Counted from the stretch's first letter, positions 17,586 through 26,434 are shown. The stretch is 64,000 nt of DNA from Paraburkholderia heleia NBRC 101817 (GCF_000739775.1 NZ_BBJH01000011.1:1-64000), one strand, 5' to 3'. Made by a program: numbers and translations. The notes: generated from the letters alone by a model not told the origin.

Positions 17586-18410
17586 TTAGTGCGTCGTCCC
17601 GGCGCGGCGCTCGACGAAGCGCCGCACGTAGTCGTCGGCGGGGCGGTGCAGGATGTCGTCGGGCGTGCCGCACTGGATGAGGCGGCCGTCGCGCAGAATC
17701 GCGATCTGGTTGCCGATGCGCAGCGCCTCGTCGAGGTCGTGCGTGATGAACACGATGGTCTTCTTGAGCGTGGCCTGAAGTTCGAGCAGCTGGTCCTGCA
17801 TCTCGGTGCGAATGAGCGGATCGAGTGCGGAGAACGCTTCGTCCATCAGCAGCACGTCGGTGTTGGCGGCGAGCGCGCGGGCGAGGCCCACGCGCTGGCG
17901 CATGCCGCCCGAAAGCTCGTCGGGATAGTGGTCCGCATAACCCGCGAGCCCCACCTTGCCGAGCCATTCGCGCGCGCTCGCGTGCGCCGCCGCTTTCTTT
18001 TCGCCACGCGTTGCGAGCGCATACGCGGCATTGTTGAGCACCGTCTGGTGAGGCAGGAGTCCGAAGCTCTGGAACACCATGCTCACGCCGTAACGGCGCA
18101 AGTCGCGCAGGCCGTTGTCGGAGAGCTTGAGCACGTCCTTGCCGTCGATCAGGATCTCGCCCACGGTCGGTTCGATGAGCCGGTTGAAGTGGCGCACCAG
18201 GGTGGACTTGCCCGAGCCCGAAAGGCCCATGATGACGAAGATCTGGCCCAAGCCGATCGACAGGCTCACGTCGTTGAGCCCTACATTGCAGCGCGTCTTC
18301 TCGAGGACCTCGGCCTTGCCCGCGCCGCCGCGCAGCAGTTCGAGCGCGCGCTGGCCCGCGTCGCGCGTGCCGAAGATCTTGTAGACGTTCTTGACTTCGA
18401 TGCCGCTCAT
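17586..18410 (-). CDS. choV: Choline/glycine betaine ABC transporter ATPase
   Basis: A 274-residue ProV/ChoV-type ATPase. Walker [10 protein letters not shown] (about residues 63-71), signature [16 protein letters not shown] and Walker [14 protein letters not shown] are intact. It carries the long N-terminal insert of quaternary-amine ATPases ([20 protein letters not shown]) but lacks the C-terminal CBS domains found in ProV and OpuAA, which suggests a catabolic choline/betaine importer not gated by osmotic strength. An SD (GAGGTAACG) precedes the ATG. Order on the minus strand is binding protein, permease, ATPase. Confidence 0.88.
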   Translation of the reverse strand: MSGIEVKNVYKIFGTRDAGQRALELLRGGAGKAEVLEKTRCNVGLNDVSLSIGLGQIFVIMGLSGSGKSTLVRHFNRLIEPTVGEILIDGKDVLKLSDNGLRDLRRYGVSMVFQSFGLLPHQTVLNNAAYALATRGEKKAAAHASAREWLGKVGLAGYADHYPDELSGGMRQRVGLARALAANTDVLLMDEAFSALDPLIRTEMQDQLLELQATLKKTIVFITHDLDEALRIGNQIAILRDGRLIQCGTPDDILHRPADDYVRRFVERRAGTTH

Positions 18411-18510
18411 GATCGTTACCTCATTCCATGCTCATTGCGTATGCGGGATGCGCCGGCCGGATTTGCGCCATGGATGGCGCATTGTGCCCGCGCTGTTGCT
18501 TTCGCGTTCG

Positions 18511-19485
18511 TTACTTGGCCGGCTGGCTCGTCAGGTCGCTGCTGCCGGCCGCGTCCGCGCTTTCGCCTGCCTGTTCGCGAACGCGGCGAAACGGAATGCG
18601 CGAGGGCTGCCTGGATCTGCGCGCGAGGCCGCGCGTGCGCCGGCCCTGCCCGTAACCCTGGCTGATACGGTCGATCACGATCGCGAGGATCACGATGGCG
18701 ACGCCCGCTTGCGTGCCCTTGCCCACGTCGAGCGTCTGAATGCCCGCGAGCACGTCTTCGCCAAGACCGCGCGAGCCGATCATCGAGGCGATCACGACCA
18801 TGGAAAGGGCCATCATCGTGGTCTGGTTGATGCCGGCCATGATGCTTGGCCGTGCGAGCGGCAACTGCACGCCGAACAACAATTGCATGCGTGTGGTGCC
18901 GAAGGCGCGCGCGGCTTCGACGATTTCCGCGTCCACGTGGCGGATGCCGAGGTCGGTCAGCCGAATGAGCGGCGGCAGCGCATAGACGACCGTGGCGAGG
19001 ATGGCGGGCACCTTGCCGAGGCCGAACAGCATGAGCACGGGAATCAGGTACACGAAGCTGGGCAGCGTCTGCATCACGTCGAGCACCGGCAGCAGCACGC
19101 GGCGCAGCCCGCTGCTCGAAGCCGCGAGAATGCCGAGCGGCACGCCGAGCACGACGGAGACGAGCGTGGCGACGACCATCAGCGCGAAGGTCTGCATGAG
19201 CTTGTCCCACAGCCCGAAGCAGCCGATCAGCCAGAGCAGGACGACGAACAGCAGCGCCACGCCGATGCGCCGCGATGCATGCCAGCCGAGCAGGCCCACG
19301 GCGGCGAGCACGACGGTGGGCGGCGTGGCGCGCAGCAGGCTTTCGAGCGGCACGAGCAGGTCGCGCAGCATGAGCACGCTGAAGTTGTGGAACGCGTCGC
19401 CGTAGCGCTGCACGAACGCAGCGACCTGATCGTTGACCCAGTCGGCGATCGAGAGGTGAAGAAAGGGAGATCCTTTGGTGAGCAT
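18511..19485 (-). CDS. choW: Choline/glycine betaine ABC transporter permease
   Basis: A 324-residue ProW/ChoW-type permease. The conserved EAA loop region reads VEAARAFGTTRMQLLFGVQLPLA, preceded by PSFVYLIPVLMLFGLGKVPA, both hallmarks of quaternary-amine permeases. I chose the ATG at 19485 because AATGAGG lies at proper SD distance upstream, although an ATG at 19497 is also in frame. The C-terminus runs about 45 hydrophilic, Arg/Ser-rich residues past the last helix (after IDRISQGYGQG), longer than usual. A 100-bp gap separates it from the ATPase gene. Confidence 0.88.
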   Translation of the reverse strand: MLTKGSPFLHLSIADWVNDQVAAFVQRYGDAFHNFSVLMLRDLLVPLESLLRATPPTVVLAAVGLLGWHASRRIGVALLFVVLLWLIGCFGLWDKLMQTFALMVVATLVSVVLGVPLGILAASSSGLRRVLLPVLDVMQTLPSFVYLIPVLMLFGLGKVPAILATVVYALPPLIRLTDLGIRHVDAEIVEAARAFGTTRMQLLFGVQLPLARPSIMAGINQTTMMALSMVVIASMIGSRGLGEDVLAGIQTLDVGKGTQAGVAIVILAIVIDRISQGYGQGRRTRGLARRSRQPSRIPFRRVREQAGESADAAGSSDLTSQPAK

Positions 19486-19569
19486 CGTGAGCCTCATTCT
19501 GCGTGTGTCATGTGATGCGTACTGTCGTGCGGCCGTGCTGTGTGGCCATGCCGGGGTCACACCGGTGGC

Positions 19570-20607
19570 TTACGTGCGCAGCCCGGCCTGCACGCGCGCC
19601 GCGACTTCCGGCGTGACCCATTGCCTCCAGATTTCCGGATGCTGCTCGAAGAACGCGCGCGCGACCGTGGAAGCGTCGAGCTTCTTGTCGTGCATCTGCT
19701 GGACCAGTTGTTCGTCGAGCGTGAGCGGCAAGCTCACCTTGCCGAAGAACGCGACGGCGTCCGGCTCCGCTTCGTAGAACGGCGTGGAGACCGCGACCTT
19801 CAGATGCGAGACCTTGAACGCGGAGGCGCACGGCGCGCCCTTCGGATCGGCGATGGTGTCCCAACAGGCGTCGGAATACGGTGCGCCCTCGAGTTGCACG
19901 AAGCGGTACTTCGCCATCAGGCCGGCGGGCCGCCAGTAGTAGAAGAGAATGGGTTTGCCGCGCTCGTAGGCCGAGGCGATGGCCGCGTCGAGCGCGCCGC
20001 CGGTGCCGGGGCGGAAGTTCGTGTAGTCGTCGCCGAGCTTGTAGGCCGTGAGCAGGCGGTTGTTGAAGCGCTCACAGTCCCAGCCCGCAGGGCAGTTGTA
20101 GAAGCGGCCCTTGCCGGGTTCCTCGTCGTCGGTGAAGAGGGACTTGTACTGCGGCAGTTGCGCGACGGAGCGCAGTTGCGGCGCCATGGGCTTGATGCCG
20201 CGTTTGGCGTCGCCGTGGATCACATAGTCGGGGACGTACCAGCCTTCCTTGTCGCCGCCGGGAATCAGTTCGCCCACGAGCTTCACGCTGCCGTCTTTCA
20301 AGCCGCGCGCAACGATGGGGCTGCGGCCCGTCCAGTGCTCGGCCCACACCTGCAGGTCGTTTTTCGTGAGCGCCGTTTCGGTGGCGGCCGTGGCGCCGGG
20401 CACGACTTCAGTCTTGCAGCCGTAACCCTTCTCCAGCACCGTGCGCACCATTTCGGTCATCAGCGCGCCGCTTTCCCAGGTGATTTGCGCGAGCTTCACG
20501 GTTTTGCCCGCCTGGCACCAGCCGGGGGCGGCAAAGCTGCTCGTGGCCGCGCAGGTCAGCGCGAGGGCGGCGGCAATACGCACGCCTGCCAGCGTGATAC
20601 GTCTCAT
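19570..20607 (-). CDS. Choline/glycine betaine-type periplasmic binding protein
   Basis: A 345-residue exported binding protein of the OpuAC/ProX family. The signal peptide (MRRITLAGVRIAAALALTCA, then SFAAPG) ends near residue 26. The mature part has KTVKLAQITWESG, NDLQVWAEHWTGRS and KEGWYVPDYVIHGD; Trp and Tyr residues in these segments are expected to form the aromatic cage for a quaternary ammonium group. A good SD (GGAGACAAC) precedes ATG. First gene of the X-W-V operon, divergent from fae. It has a full-length paralogue at 40734-41774. Confidence 0.88.
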   Translation of the reverse strand: MRRITLAGVRIAAALALTCAATSSFAAPGWCQAGKTVKLAQITWESGALMTEMVRTVLEKGYGCKTEVVPGATAATETALTKNDLQVWAEHWTGRSPIVARGLKDGSVKLVGELIPGGDKEGWYVPDYVIHGDAKRGIKPMAPQLRSVAQLPQYKSLFTDDEEPGKGRFYNCPAGWDCERFNNRLLTAYKLGDDYTNFRPGTGGALDAAIASAYERGKPILFYYWRPAGLMAKYRFVQLEGAPYSDACWDTIADPKGAPCASAFKVSHLKVAVSTPFYEAEPDAVAFFGKVSLPLTLDEQLVQQMHDKKLDASTVARAFFEQHPEIWRQWVTPEVAARVQAGLRT

Positions 20608-20740
20608 GTTGTCTCCAGTGACTGGAATTGTATGCGCGCGCCTGCGTGGGGCCGCCGCTTTTCGAATCAGTCCGACCAGAGTCTAGCCGCGGCATTTCGG
20701 GTTGCGAAAGCCACGAATAGTCATCGATGCATTACCTGAT

Positions 20741-20797
20741 CTCATGCCACTTTCATCACGCGAATGGCATGCGAGAGCGATGACTGCGCGTCATGCC
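20741..20797. promoter_or_regulatory. Symmetric elements in the betaine-ABC/fae divergent promoter
   Basis: Between the two divergent operons, ATGCCA (20744-20749) and TGGCAT (20765-20770) form an inverted repeat with a 15-bp spacer; flanking CTC and GAG extend it imperfectly. A third half-site, CATGCC, occurs at 20792-20797. The rest of the 283-bp gap shows no gene. A regulator site is likely but its owner is unknown. Confidence 0.4.
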
Positions 20798-20890
20798 CCC
20801 ATGAGATTTCATAGCTTTTGAGCGTGCGCGGCGTGTGCTGGAATGCGTCTGGTCAAGTTCGAACTCATGACACAGGAGACGGAGTCAAAC

Positions 20891-21412
20891 ATGAAAGACC
20901 TGCAAGTCTATATCGGCGAAGGTTTCGCTGGACCAGGCGTAAACGCTGCCCACATCAACATCATGATCGGCCCGCGCAATGGCCCGGTGGGGCAGGCGTT
21001 TACGAACAGCTTGTCGTCGCCTTCGCAAGGCCACGTGCCGTTCATGGTGGTCGTGCAGCCCAACGTGCCGGTCAAGCCCGCCACGCTCTACGTGAACAAG
21101 GCCGACATTCGCGGCGACCTGCACGGCAACGCCACGTGGGGCGCCTCGCAGGCGGCCATCGCGAAGGCGGTGACGGAAGCGATGCTCGACGGCACGTTGC
21201 CGCCGCATGCGGAGAACGAATGGTGCATCGTCACGGCGAACTGGGTGAACGGGGCGTGCGACGACCTCGACGCCGTGTACGAGAACAATTACGTGGCCTG
21301 CAAGACGGCCATTCGCGCCGCGATGAACGGCCTGCCGAGGCTCGACGACATTGCGAAGATCAAGGATCAGATCAGCAATCCGTTTTACACGCCGAAGGCC
21401 AGGGCGGCTTGA
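20891..21412 (+). CDS. fae: Formaldehyde-activating enzyme (Fae) homologue
   Basis: A 173-residue cytosolic protein matching the Fae family along its full length. Fae condenses formaldehyde with tetrahydromethanopterin in methylotrophs. Family landmarks: YIGEGFAGPGVNAAHINIMI at residues 7-26, in which His21 aligns with the catalytic His of known Fae; IGPRNGPVGQAF; PNVPVKPATLYVNK; and ENNYVACKTAIRAAM near the C-terminus. The start at 20891 has GGAG six bases upstream and fits known Fae N-termini; an earlier ATG at 20843 is less likely. It is followed 28 bp later by the aldo/keto reductase. Whether tetrahydromethanopterin is the cofactor here cannot be seen. Confidence 0.9.
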   Translation: MKDLQVYIGEGFAGPGVNAAHINIMIGPRNGPVGQAFTNSLSSPSQGHVPFMVVVQPNVPVKPATLYVNKADIRGDLHGNATWGASQAAIAKAVTEAMLDGTLPPHAENEWCIVTANWVNGACDDLDAVYENNYVACKTAIRAAMNGLPRLDDIAKIKDQISNPFYTPKARAA

Positions 21413-21440
21413 GCCGCGCCAATCGTTACAGGTGACTACG

Positions 21441-22460
21441 ATGCAATACGTGCAACTTGGCCGCTCCGGCCTGAAGGTGTCGCGCCTGTGCCTCGGCACG
21501 ATGAACATGGGCACGCCCGAATGGAAGCCGTGGATCTACAACGAAGAGCAAAGCGAGCCCATTGTGCGCCGCGCGCTCGAAGCGGGCGTGAACTTCATCG
21601 ACCTCGCGGACTTCTATTCGACGGGCGTGGGCGAAGAAGTCGTCGGGCGCATCGTGCGGCGGCTCGCGAAGCGCGACGAACTCGTGCTCACGACCAAGGT
21701 CGGTTATCCGATCGGCAATGGCGCGAACAACCAGGGCCACTCGCGCAAGCACATCATGGAAGGCATCGACGGCTCGCTGCGCCGTCTGCAAACCGACTAC
21801 GTCGATATCTACATGCTGCATTACTTCGACGTGAACACGCCGGTCGAGGAAACCATGGACGCGCTCAACGACATCGTGCGCGCGGGCAAGGCGCGCTATA
21901 TCGGCGTGTCGACGATGTTCACATGGCAGTTCGCCAAGATTCTGCAGGCATGCGAGCGCTATCACTTCGCATGCCCAATCAATATGCAGCTGCAGCTGAA
22001 CTGCGCCTATCGCGAGGAAGAGCGCGAGATGATTCCGTTCTGCCAGGATCGGGGCGTAGGCGTATCGGTGTTCAGTCCGCTCGCACGCGGCCTGCTCTCC
22101 GGCGACGCGAAGTCGGTGCGCAACCAGACCGACTTCTTCACCGTGCAGATGTACGACGATGAAGCCTCGCGCGATATCGCGCGTTCGGTGGCCGAAGTCG
22201 CGGCGGCGCGCGGCGTATCGAGCGCGCAGATCGCGCAGGCGTGGGTGCTGGGACGTGCGGGTGTCTCGTCGATGCTCGTGGGCGCGGACACCGTCGCGCA
22301 GTTCGAAAGCGCGCTCGCCGCGCTCGACACACAACTCAGCGCCGACGAGCTTTACGAACTCGAGCGCAACTACACGCCGTGCGACGTGATCAACGATTAC
22401 GTGAGCGCGCGCATTCCGCGCGTGCCGCGCGCGGCACGACGCCTGGAGATCGCGGCATGA
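21441..22460 (+). CDS. Aldo/keto reductase
   Basis: A 339-residue NADPH-dependent aldo/keto reductase. The catalytic tetrad is visible: Asp and Tyr in FIDLADFYSTGVGEE, Lys in TTKVGYP and His in DIYMLHYFD. The C-terminal cofactor segment is VSSMLVGADTVAQFESAL. It resembles the YajO/IolS/YghZ group. Its stop overlaps the next start by four bases (ATGA), so it is translationally coupled to the aldehyde dehydrogenase and probably acts on the same aldehyde pool. Confidence 0.88.
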   Translation: MQYVQLGRSGLKVSRLCLGTMNMGTPEWKPWIYNEEQSEPIVRRALEAGVNFIDLADFYSTGVGEEVVGRIVRRLAKRDELVLTTKVGYPIGNGANNQGHSRKHIMEGIDGSLRRLQTDYVDIYMLHYFDVNTPVEETMDALNDIVRAGKARYIGVSTMFTWQFAKILQACERYHFACPINMQLQLNCAYREEEREMIPFCQDRGVGVSVFSPLARGLLSGDAKSVRNQTDFFTVQMYDDEASRDIARSVAEVAAARGVSSAQIAQAWVLGRAGVSSMLVGADTVAQFESALAALDTQLSADELYELERNYTPCDVINDYVSARIPRVPRAARRLEIAA

Positions 22461-23911
22461 TTGGAGGATTAAAAGAAGCGCGCCTGTGGCGCACCTCGAG
22501 CTTCATTGACGGCGAATGGGTGGCGAGCGAAGCGACTTATGCGGTCATCGACCCGGCCACCGGCGCGCCGCTCGCGCAAGTGACCCGCGCCGGAGCACGC
22601 GAAGCGCTGCAGGCCGTGGCGGCGGCCTCGCACGCGTTCCCTGCATGGCGCGACGCCACGGCGGCGGAGCGCAGCGCGAAGGTGCGCCGCTGGGGCGAGT
22701 TGATGCACGCGCATCGCGAAGATCTCGCGCGCATCATGACGGCCGAGCAGGGCAAGCCGTACCCGGAAGCGATGGGCGAAGTGGCATACGCGGCGAGCTT
22801 TCTCACGTGGTTCGCGGAGGAAGCGCGGCGCGCCTATGGCGACGTGATTCCCGCGCCGAAGAAGGGCGCGCGCATTGTCGTGACGAAGGAGCCCGTGGGC
22901 GTGGTCGGTGCGATCACGCCGTGGAATTTCCCGCTCGCCATGGTCACGCGCAAGGCCGGCCCGGCGCTCGCGGCCGGTTGCACGATGGTACTCAAGCCTT
23001 CGGAAGAGACGCCGCTGTCGGCGTTCGCGCTGGCTGAACTGGCGGCCGAGGCGGGTATTCCGCGCGGCGTGTTCAATGTCGTTTCGGGCGATGCCGCGGC
23101 GATCGGCGACACGCTCATGGCTTCGAAGTCCGTGCGCAAGATCTCGTTCACGGGTTCGACGCGCGTGGGCAAGCTGCTCATGCGCGCTGCCGCCGATACG
23201 GTGAAGAAGGTGTCGCTCGAACTGGGCGGCAATGCGCCCTTTATCGTATTCGACGACGCCGATCTCGACGCCGCCGTGGAAGGCGCGATGGCCTCGAAAT
23301 TCCGCAACACGGGGCAGACCTGCGTCTGCGTGAACCGCTTCTACGTGCAGGCCGGTGTACACGATGCGTTTGTCGGGAAACTGGTTGCGGCCGTGCGCGC
23401 GTTGCGGGTGTCGGGCGGCATGGAGCCGGGCGCCACGCAAGGACCGCTCATCAACGGGGCGGCGTTGCGCAAGGTCGAGGCGCACGTGAGCGATGCGCTC
23501 GAGAAGGGCGGCGTCATTGCATGCGGCGGCCGCCCACATGCGCTGGGCGGCACGTTTTACGAGCCCACGGTCATCACGGGCGCGCACGGCGGCATGATGC
23601 TCGCGCACGAGGAGACGTTCGGCCCCGTTGCCGCGGTGTTCCGCTTCGAGACCGAGGAAGAAGCGATCCAGGCGGCGAACGATACCGACTTCGGCCTGTC
23701 CGCGTACTTCTACGCACGCGACATTGGCCGCGTGTGGCGCGTGGCCGGCGCGCTGGAAAGCGGCATGGTCGGCATCAACGAAGGCATTCTCTCGACGGAA
23801 GTCGCGCCTTTTGGCGGCGTGAAGGAGTCGGGGCTCGGGCGCGAAGGCTCGAAGTACGGGCTCGACGAGTACCTTGAAACAAAGTACCTGATGATGGGCG
23901 GGCTCGGCTGA
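22457..23911 (+). CDS. Aldehyde dehydrogenase, succinate-semialdehyde dehydrogenase-like
   Basis: A 484-residue NAD(P)-dependent aldehyde dehydrogenase with full active site: TPWNFPLAMVTRK (cofactor and oxyanion Asn), Glu in VSLELGGNAPFIVFDDADL and Cys in FRNTGQTCVCVNRFYV. GQTCVC and the C-terminal GREGSKYGLDEYLETKY resemble GabD-type succinate-semialdehyde and glutarate-semialdehyde dehydrogenases. It starts inside the stop of the aldo/keto reductase gene. Last gene of the fae operon, followed by a T-tailed hairpin. The natural aldehyde could also be betaine aldehyde or formaldehyde-derived; the GabD-like text argues against a dedicated formaldehyde enzyme. Confidence 0.88.
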   Translation: MIGGLKEARLWRTSSFIDGEWVASEATYAVIDPATGAPLAQVTRAGAREALQAVAAASHAFPAWRDATAAERSAKVRRWGELMHAHREDLARIMTAEQGKPYPEAMGEVAYAASFLTWFAEEARRAYGDVIPAPKKGARIVVTKEPVGVVGAITPWNFPLAMVTRKAGPALAAGCTMVLKPSEETPLSAFALAELAAEAGIPRGVFNVVSGDAAAIGDTLMASKSVRKISFTGSTRVGKLLMRAAADTVKKVSLELGGNAPFIVFDDADLDAAVEGAMASKFRNTGQTCVCVNRFYVQAGVHDAFVGKLVAAVRALRVSGGMEPGATQGPLINGAALRKVEAHVSDALEKGGVIACGGRPHALGGTFYEPTVITGAHGGMMLAHEETFGPVAAVFRFETEEEAIQAANDTDFGLSAYFYARDIGRVWRVAGALESGMVGINEGILSTEVAPFGGVKESGLGREGSKYGLDEYLETKYLMMGGLG

Positions 23912-23952
23912 TTTCCCGCGCCGTGACCCCGCTTGCCAGGTTTTGGGGAAGG

Positions 23953-23981
23953 CCGCCGCGCGAGAGTGCGGCGGTTTGTTT
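23953..23981 (+). terminator. Intrinsic terminator of the fae operon
   Basis: CCGCCGC and GCGGCGG form a 7-bp GC stem with an 8-base loop, directly followed by TTTGTTT. It lies 41 bp past the aldehyde dehydrogenase stop and just before the convergent GFA gene. Confidence 0.7.
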
Positions 23982-24017
23982 GGGCCCTCTCTTGAACGAG
24001 CGAACAGGTTTGCGGCC

Positions 24018-24443
24018 TCAGTCGGCCGCAATGAAGCGCAAGGTGCCGGCGAGGCGCGCCGGCCCGCCGGTGTCGTTTGGATGATTCACGCCGTCCATGA
24101 CAGGGACCTCGGCGAAATCGAACGGGCTGACGCCGTCGAGGCAAGCCACGTTCACGCCGTACAGGTTCGGGTTCGAGCGCCGTTGAAGATGGGTGGCGAT
24201 TCCGCAGCGAGAACAGAAGAAGTGCTGCGCCGCTCCGGTGTTGAAGCGATAGCTCGTTAGCACCGCTTCGCCCTGCTGGAACTCGATCCCACCTATTTCT
24301 GCGGCGACGATGATCGCGCCTCGCATACGGCAGTAAGAACAGTTGCAGCGGCGGATCGAGTTGAGGCCGTTGCTGAGCGTCGCCACGAAACGCACCGCGC
24401 CGCAATGGCACCGGCCTGCGCGTTGGTTTGTATCGGCCACCAT
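24018..24443 (-). CDS. GFA/CENP-V family zinc protein
   Basis: A 141-residue protein of the GFA fold. Zinc-binding cysteines are seen in CHCGAVRF near residue 12, CNCSYCRM near residue 34 and CSRCGI near residue 78, the standard spacing. The family name comes from glutathione-dependent formaldehyde activation in Paracoccus, but most members, including ones like this, have no proven function. The start at 24443 has a GGAGA site upstream and begins MVADTNQRAGRCHCG; longer starts overlap the neighbouring hydrolase. It lies 50 bp downstream of the hydrolase on the same strand. Confidence 0.85.
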   Translation of the reverse strand: MVADTNQRAGRCHCGAVRFVATLSNGLNSIRRCNCSYCRMRGAIIVAAEIGGIEFQQGEAVLTSYRFNTGAAQHFFCSRCGIATHLQRRSNPNLYGVNVACLDGVSPFDFAEVPVMDGVNHPNDTGGPARLAGTLRFIAAD

Positions 24444-24493
24444 GTCGCGGGTTTCTCCTTCGCTGATCAAGCGTGTTGCGCAAGGACGCGGCG

Positions 24494-25387
24494 TCAACCG
24501 GCCCACGCGTTGATGTCGAGAACTGCCGCGGCGAACGCGTCTGGCGCCTCCTGCGGAAGGTTATGGCCAGCATTGGGCACGATGCGGTGCTCATGGCGCC
24601 CGCTGAAGCGCTTCGAGCCGGTCTCGCGTGCGCCGGGAGGCTGGACACCGTCGGCATCTCCATCGAGCGTGATCGTGGGCACGGTAATCGGCGGCGCGGC
24701 GGCGAGGCGGCGTTCGATGTCGTCGAAGCGGGGATCGCCTTCGACCAGTCCGAAACGGTGACGGTAAGAATGAACCACCACGTCGACGAAATCGGGATTG
24801 TCGAATGACGCTGCCGTGCGCGCGTAGATGTCGTCGTCGAAGCGCCAGGTCGGCGACCAGAGCGACCACAGGAGACGGCAGAACGCGCGGCGTTTTTCGG
24901 TCAATCCAGCCCGGCCGCGCTCGCCATGCAGGTAATACTGGTACCACATGCGGTGTTCCTTTTCAGGGTCGGCCGGCTGCACGGCAGCGGCGATATTCTG
25001 GATGTTGTAGCCGTTGACCGAAACCAGGCCCCGCGCTCTCGACGGATAGAGCGCCGCCACGATGCACGCCGCCCGGCCGCCCCAATCGTATCCGCCGAGG
25101 ATGGCCCCCTCGATCTCAAGGGCATCGAGCAGCGCCAGCAGGTCGGCGCCAAGCGCCGCCTGCTGGCCTGAGCGCAGTGTCGCGGGCGAAAGGAAGCGCG
25201 TTGGGCCGTATCCCCGCAGGTAGGGGACAATGACGCGGGCGCCCTCGGAAATCAGGCGTGGCGTCACCTCTTCGTATGCGTGGATGTCATAGGGAAAGCC
25301 ATGCAGCAGCACGACCGGCCATCCCTTCGCGTCGCCCTGTTCGTCATAGGCGATGTCGAGCAGTCCGGTTTCGACATGGGTAAGCAT
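24494..25387 (-). CDS. Alpha/beta hydrolase, haloalkane dehalogenase/epoxide hydrolase-like
   Basis: A 297-residue cytosolic alpha/beta hydrolase. The oxyanion segment is VVLLHGFPYD (about residues 25-34). The nucleophile elbow is GGYDWGG (about residue 99), with Asp rather than Ser, as in haloalkane dehalogenases, epoxide hydrolases and fluoroacetate dehalogenases. The His is in VPNAGHNLPQEAP near the C-terminus. A strong SD (AAAGGAG) precedes the ATG. Cap residues are not diagnostic enough to choose between an epoxide and a halide substrate. Confidence 0.85.
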   Translation of the reverse strand: MLTHVETGLLDIAYDEQGDAKGWPVVLLHGFPYDIHAYEEVTPRLISEGARVIVPYLRGYGPTRFLSPATLRSGQQAALGADLLALLDALEIEGAILGGYDWGGRAACIVAALYPSRARGLVSVNGYNIQNIAAAVQPADPEKEHRMWYQYYLHGERGRAGLTEKRRAFCRLLWSLWSPTWRFDDDIYARTAASFDNPDFVDVVVHSYRHRFGLVEGDPRFDDIERRLAAAPPITVPTITLDGDADGVQPPGARETGSKRFSGRHEHRIVPNAGHNLPQEAPDAFAAAVLDINAWAG

Positions 25388-25483
25388 GGGGCGCTCCTTT
25401 GCGCTCAGTTGCGTGCCAGGTTGCTTGGTGACGTTTATGACCGTTATGACGCACGGGTAGCAAACGACGTGCGTGAAATCATG

Positions 25484-26326
25484 TCAGAGCCCGAGACAAA
25501 GCGCGCCGGCCGCGACGACCACGCAGGCGAGCCAGCGCGTTCCACTCACCGCTTCCCGCAAAAACATCCGCCCGATCAGCACCGCGAACACCACGCTGGT
25601 CTCGCGCAACGCCGATACCGCGCCCATCGCGCCCGACTGCAGCGCCCAGATGACGATGCCATACGCCCCGATCGAGACCAGGCCGCCGGCCAGCGACGAG
25701 GCGATCGACAGCGGCTCGGCGCGTACCGGCGTCCATAGCGCCGCGGGTCCGCGCCGCGCGACGAACAGCACCGGCATCGCCCAATACGACAGGAACATCC
25801 ATGCGGTGTAGCTGAAAGGCTGGCCGTCGGACAAGCGCACGCCGATGCCGTCGATCACGGTATAGAGCGCGATCGTTGCACCGGTCGTCAGCGCGGCGAG
25901 CGCACCCGCGCGCGACACGTGACGCCCCTGCAGCGCGATTGCAATGATGCCGCCCGAAATCATCACGATCGCGAGACCGTGCAGGGGGCCGATCGTTTCA
26001 TGCGCGAACAGCGCCGCGCCGAGCGTGACGAGCAGCGGCGACGAGCCTCGTGCGATCGGGTACGCCAGCGCCAGGTCGTTGCAGCGATACGACCGCACGA
26101 GACTCACGTTGTAGAAGACATGCACGAGCCCCGAAGCGACGATGCAGGGCCACGCGGCTCGGGCCGGCGAGGGCAGGGACAGGACGACGGGCGCGGCGAC
26201 CAGCCCGATGGCGATGCTCATCCACGCCATGGAGAAAAACCGGTCGCGGTTGCCATGGAGCATCGCGTTCCAGCTCGCGTGGAGCAGCGCGGCGAACAGC
26301 ACGATACCGCCGGTATAACTGAGCAT
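25484..26326 (-). CDS. EamA-family (drug/metabolite) transporter
   Basis: A 280-residue inner-membrane protein with about ten hydrophobic segments in two repeated EamA halves; LHASWNAMLHGNRDRFFSM and YPIARGSSPLLVTLGA in the first half are typical, with ALRETSVVFAVLIGRMFLRE in the second. Such proteins usually export amino acids or small metabolites. It is divergent from the LysR gene at 26435 across a 108-bp promoter region, the usual arrangement for a regulator and its exporter. Confidence 0.85.
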   Translation of the reverse strand: MLSYTGGIVLFAALLHASWNAMLHGNRDRFFSMAWMSIAIGLVAAPVVLSLPSPARAAWPCIVASGLVHVFYNVSLVRSYRCNDLALAYPIARGSSPLLVTLGAALFAHETIGPLHGLAIVMISGGIIAIALQGRHVSRAGALAALTTGATIALYTVIDGIGVRLSDGQPFSYTAWMFLSYWAMPVLFVARRGPAALWTPVRAEPLSIASSLAGGLVSIGAYGIVIWALQSGAMGAVSALRETSVVFAVLIGRMFLREAVSGTRWLACVVVAAGALCLGL

Positions 26327-26372
26327 GAGGGCGCGGTCACGGTTGCGTTAATGGCTTAACAAGAAGGATAAC

Positions 26373-26401
26373 TATCTTGTAACCGGTCAGCAAACGAGAT
26401 A
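26373..26401. promoter_or_regulatory. Weak candidate LysR site between exporter and regulator
   Basis: TATCT (26373-26377) and AGATA (26397-26401) form short inverted arms within an AT-rich stretch of the 108-bp divergent promoter. Arms are short, so this is only a pointer to where the regulator probably binds. Confidence 0.3.
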
Positions 26402-26434
26402 AATTGGGTATTCACATTAGATAAACTCTCTCGA

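Noticed and set aside
24018..24443. GFA-family protein as a second formaldehyde enzyme next to Fae
   Set aside because: The family name comes from one Paracoccus protein; most members have no such activity. It also lies on the opposite strand behind a terminator, with a hydrolase as its neighbour.
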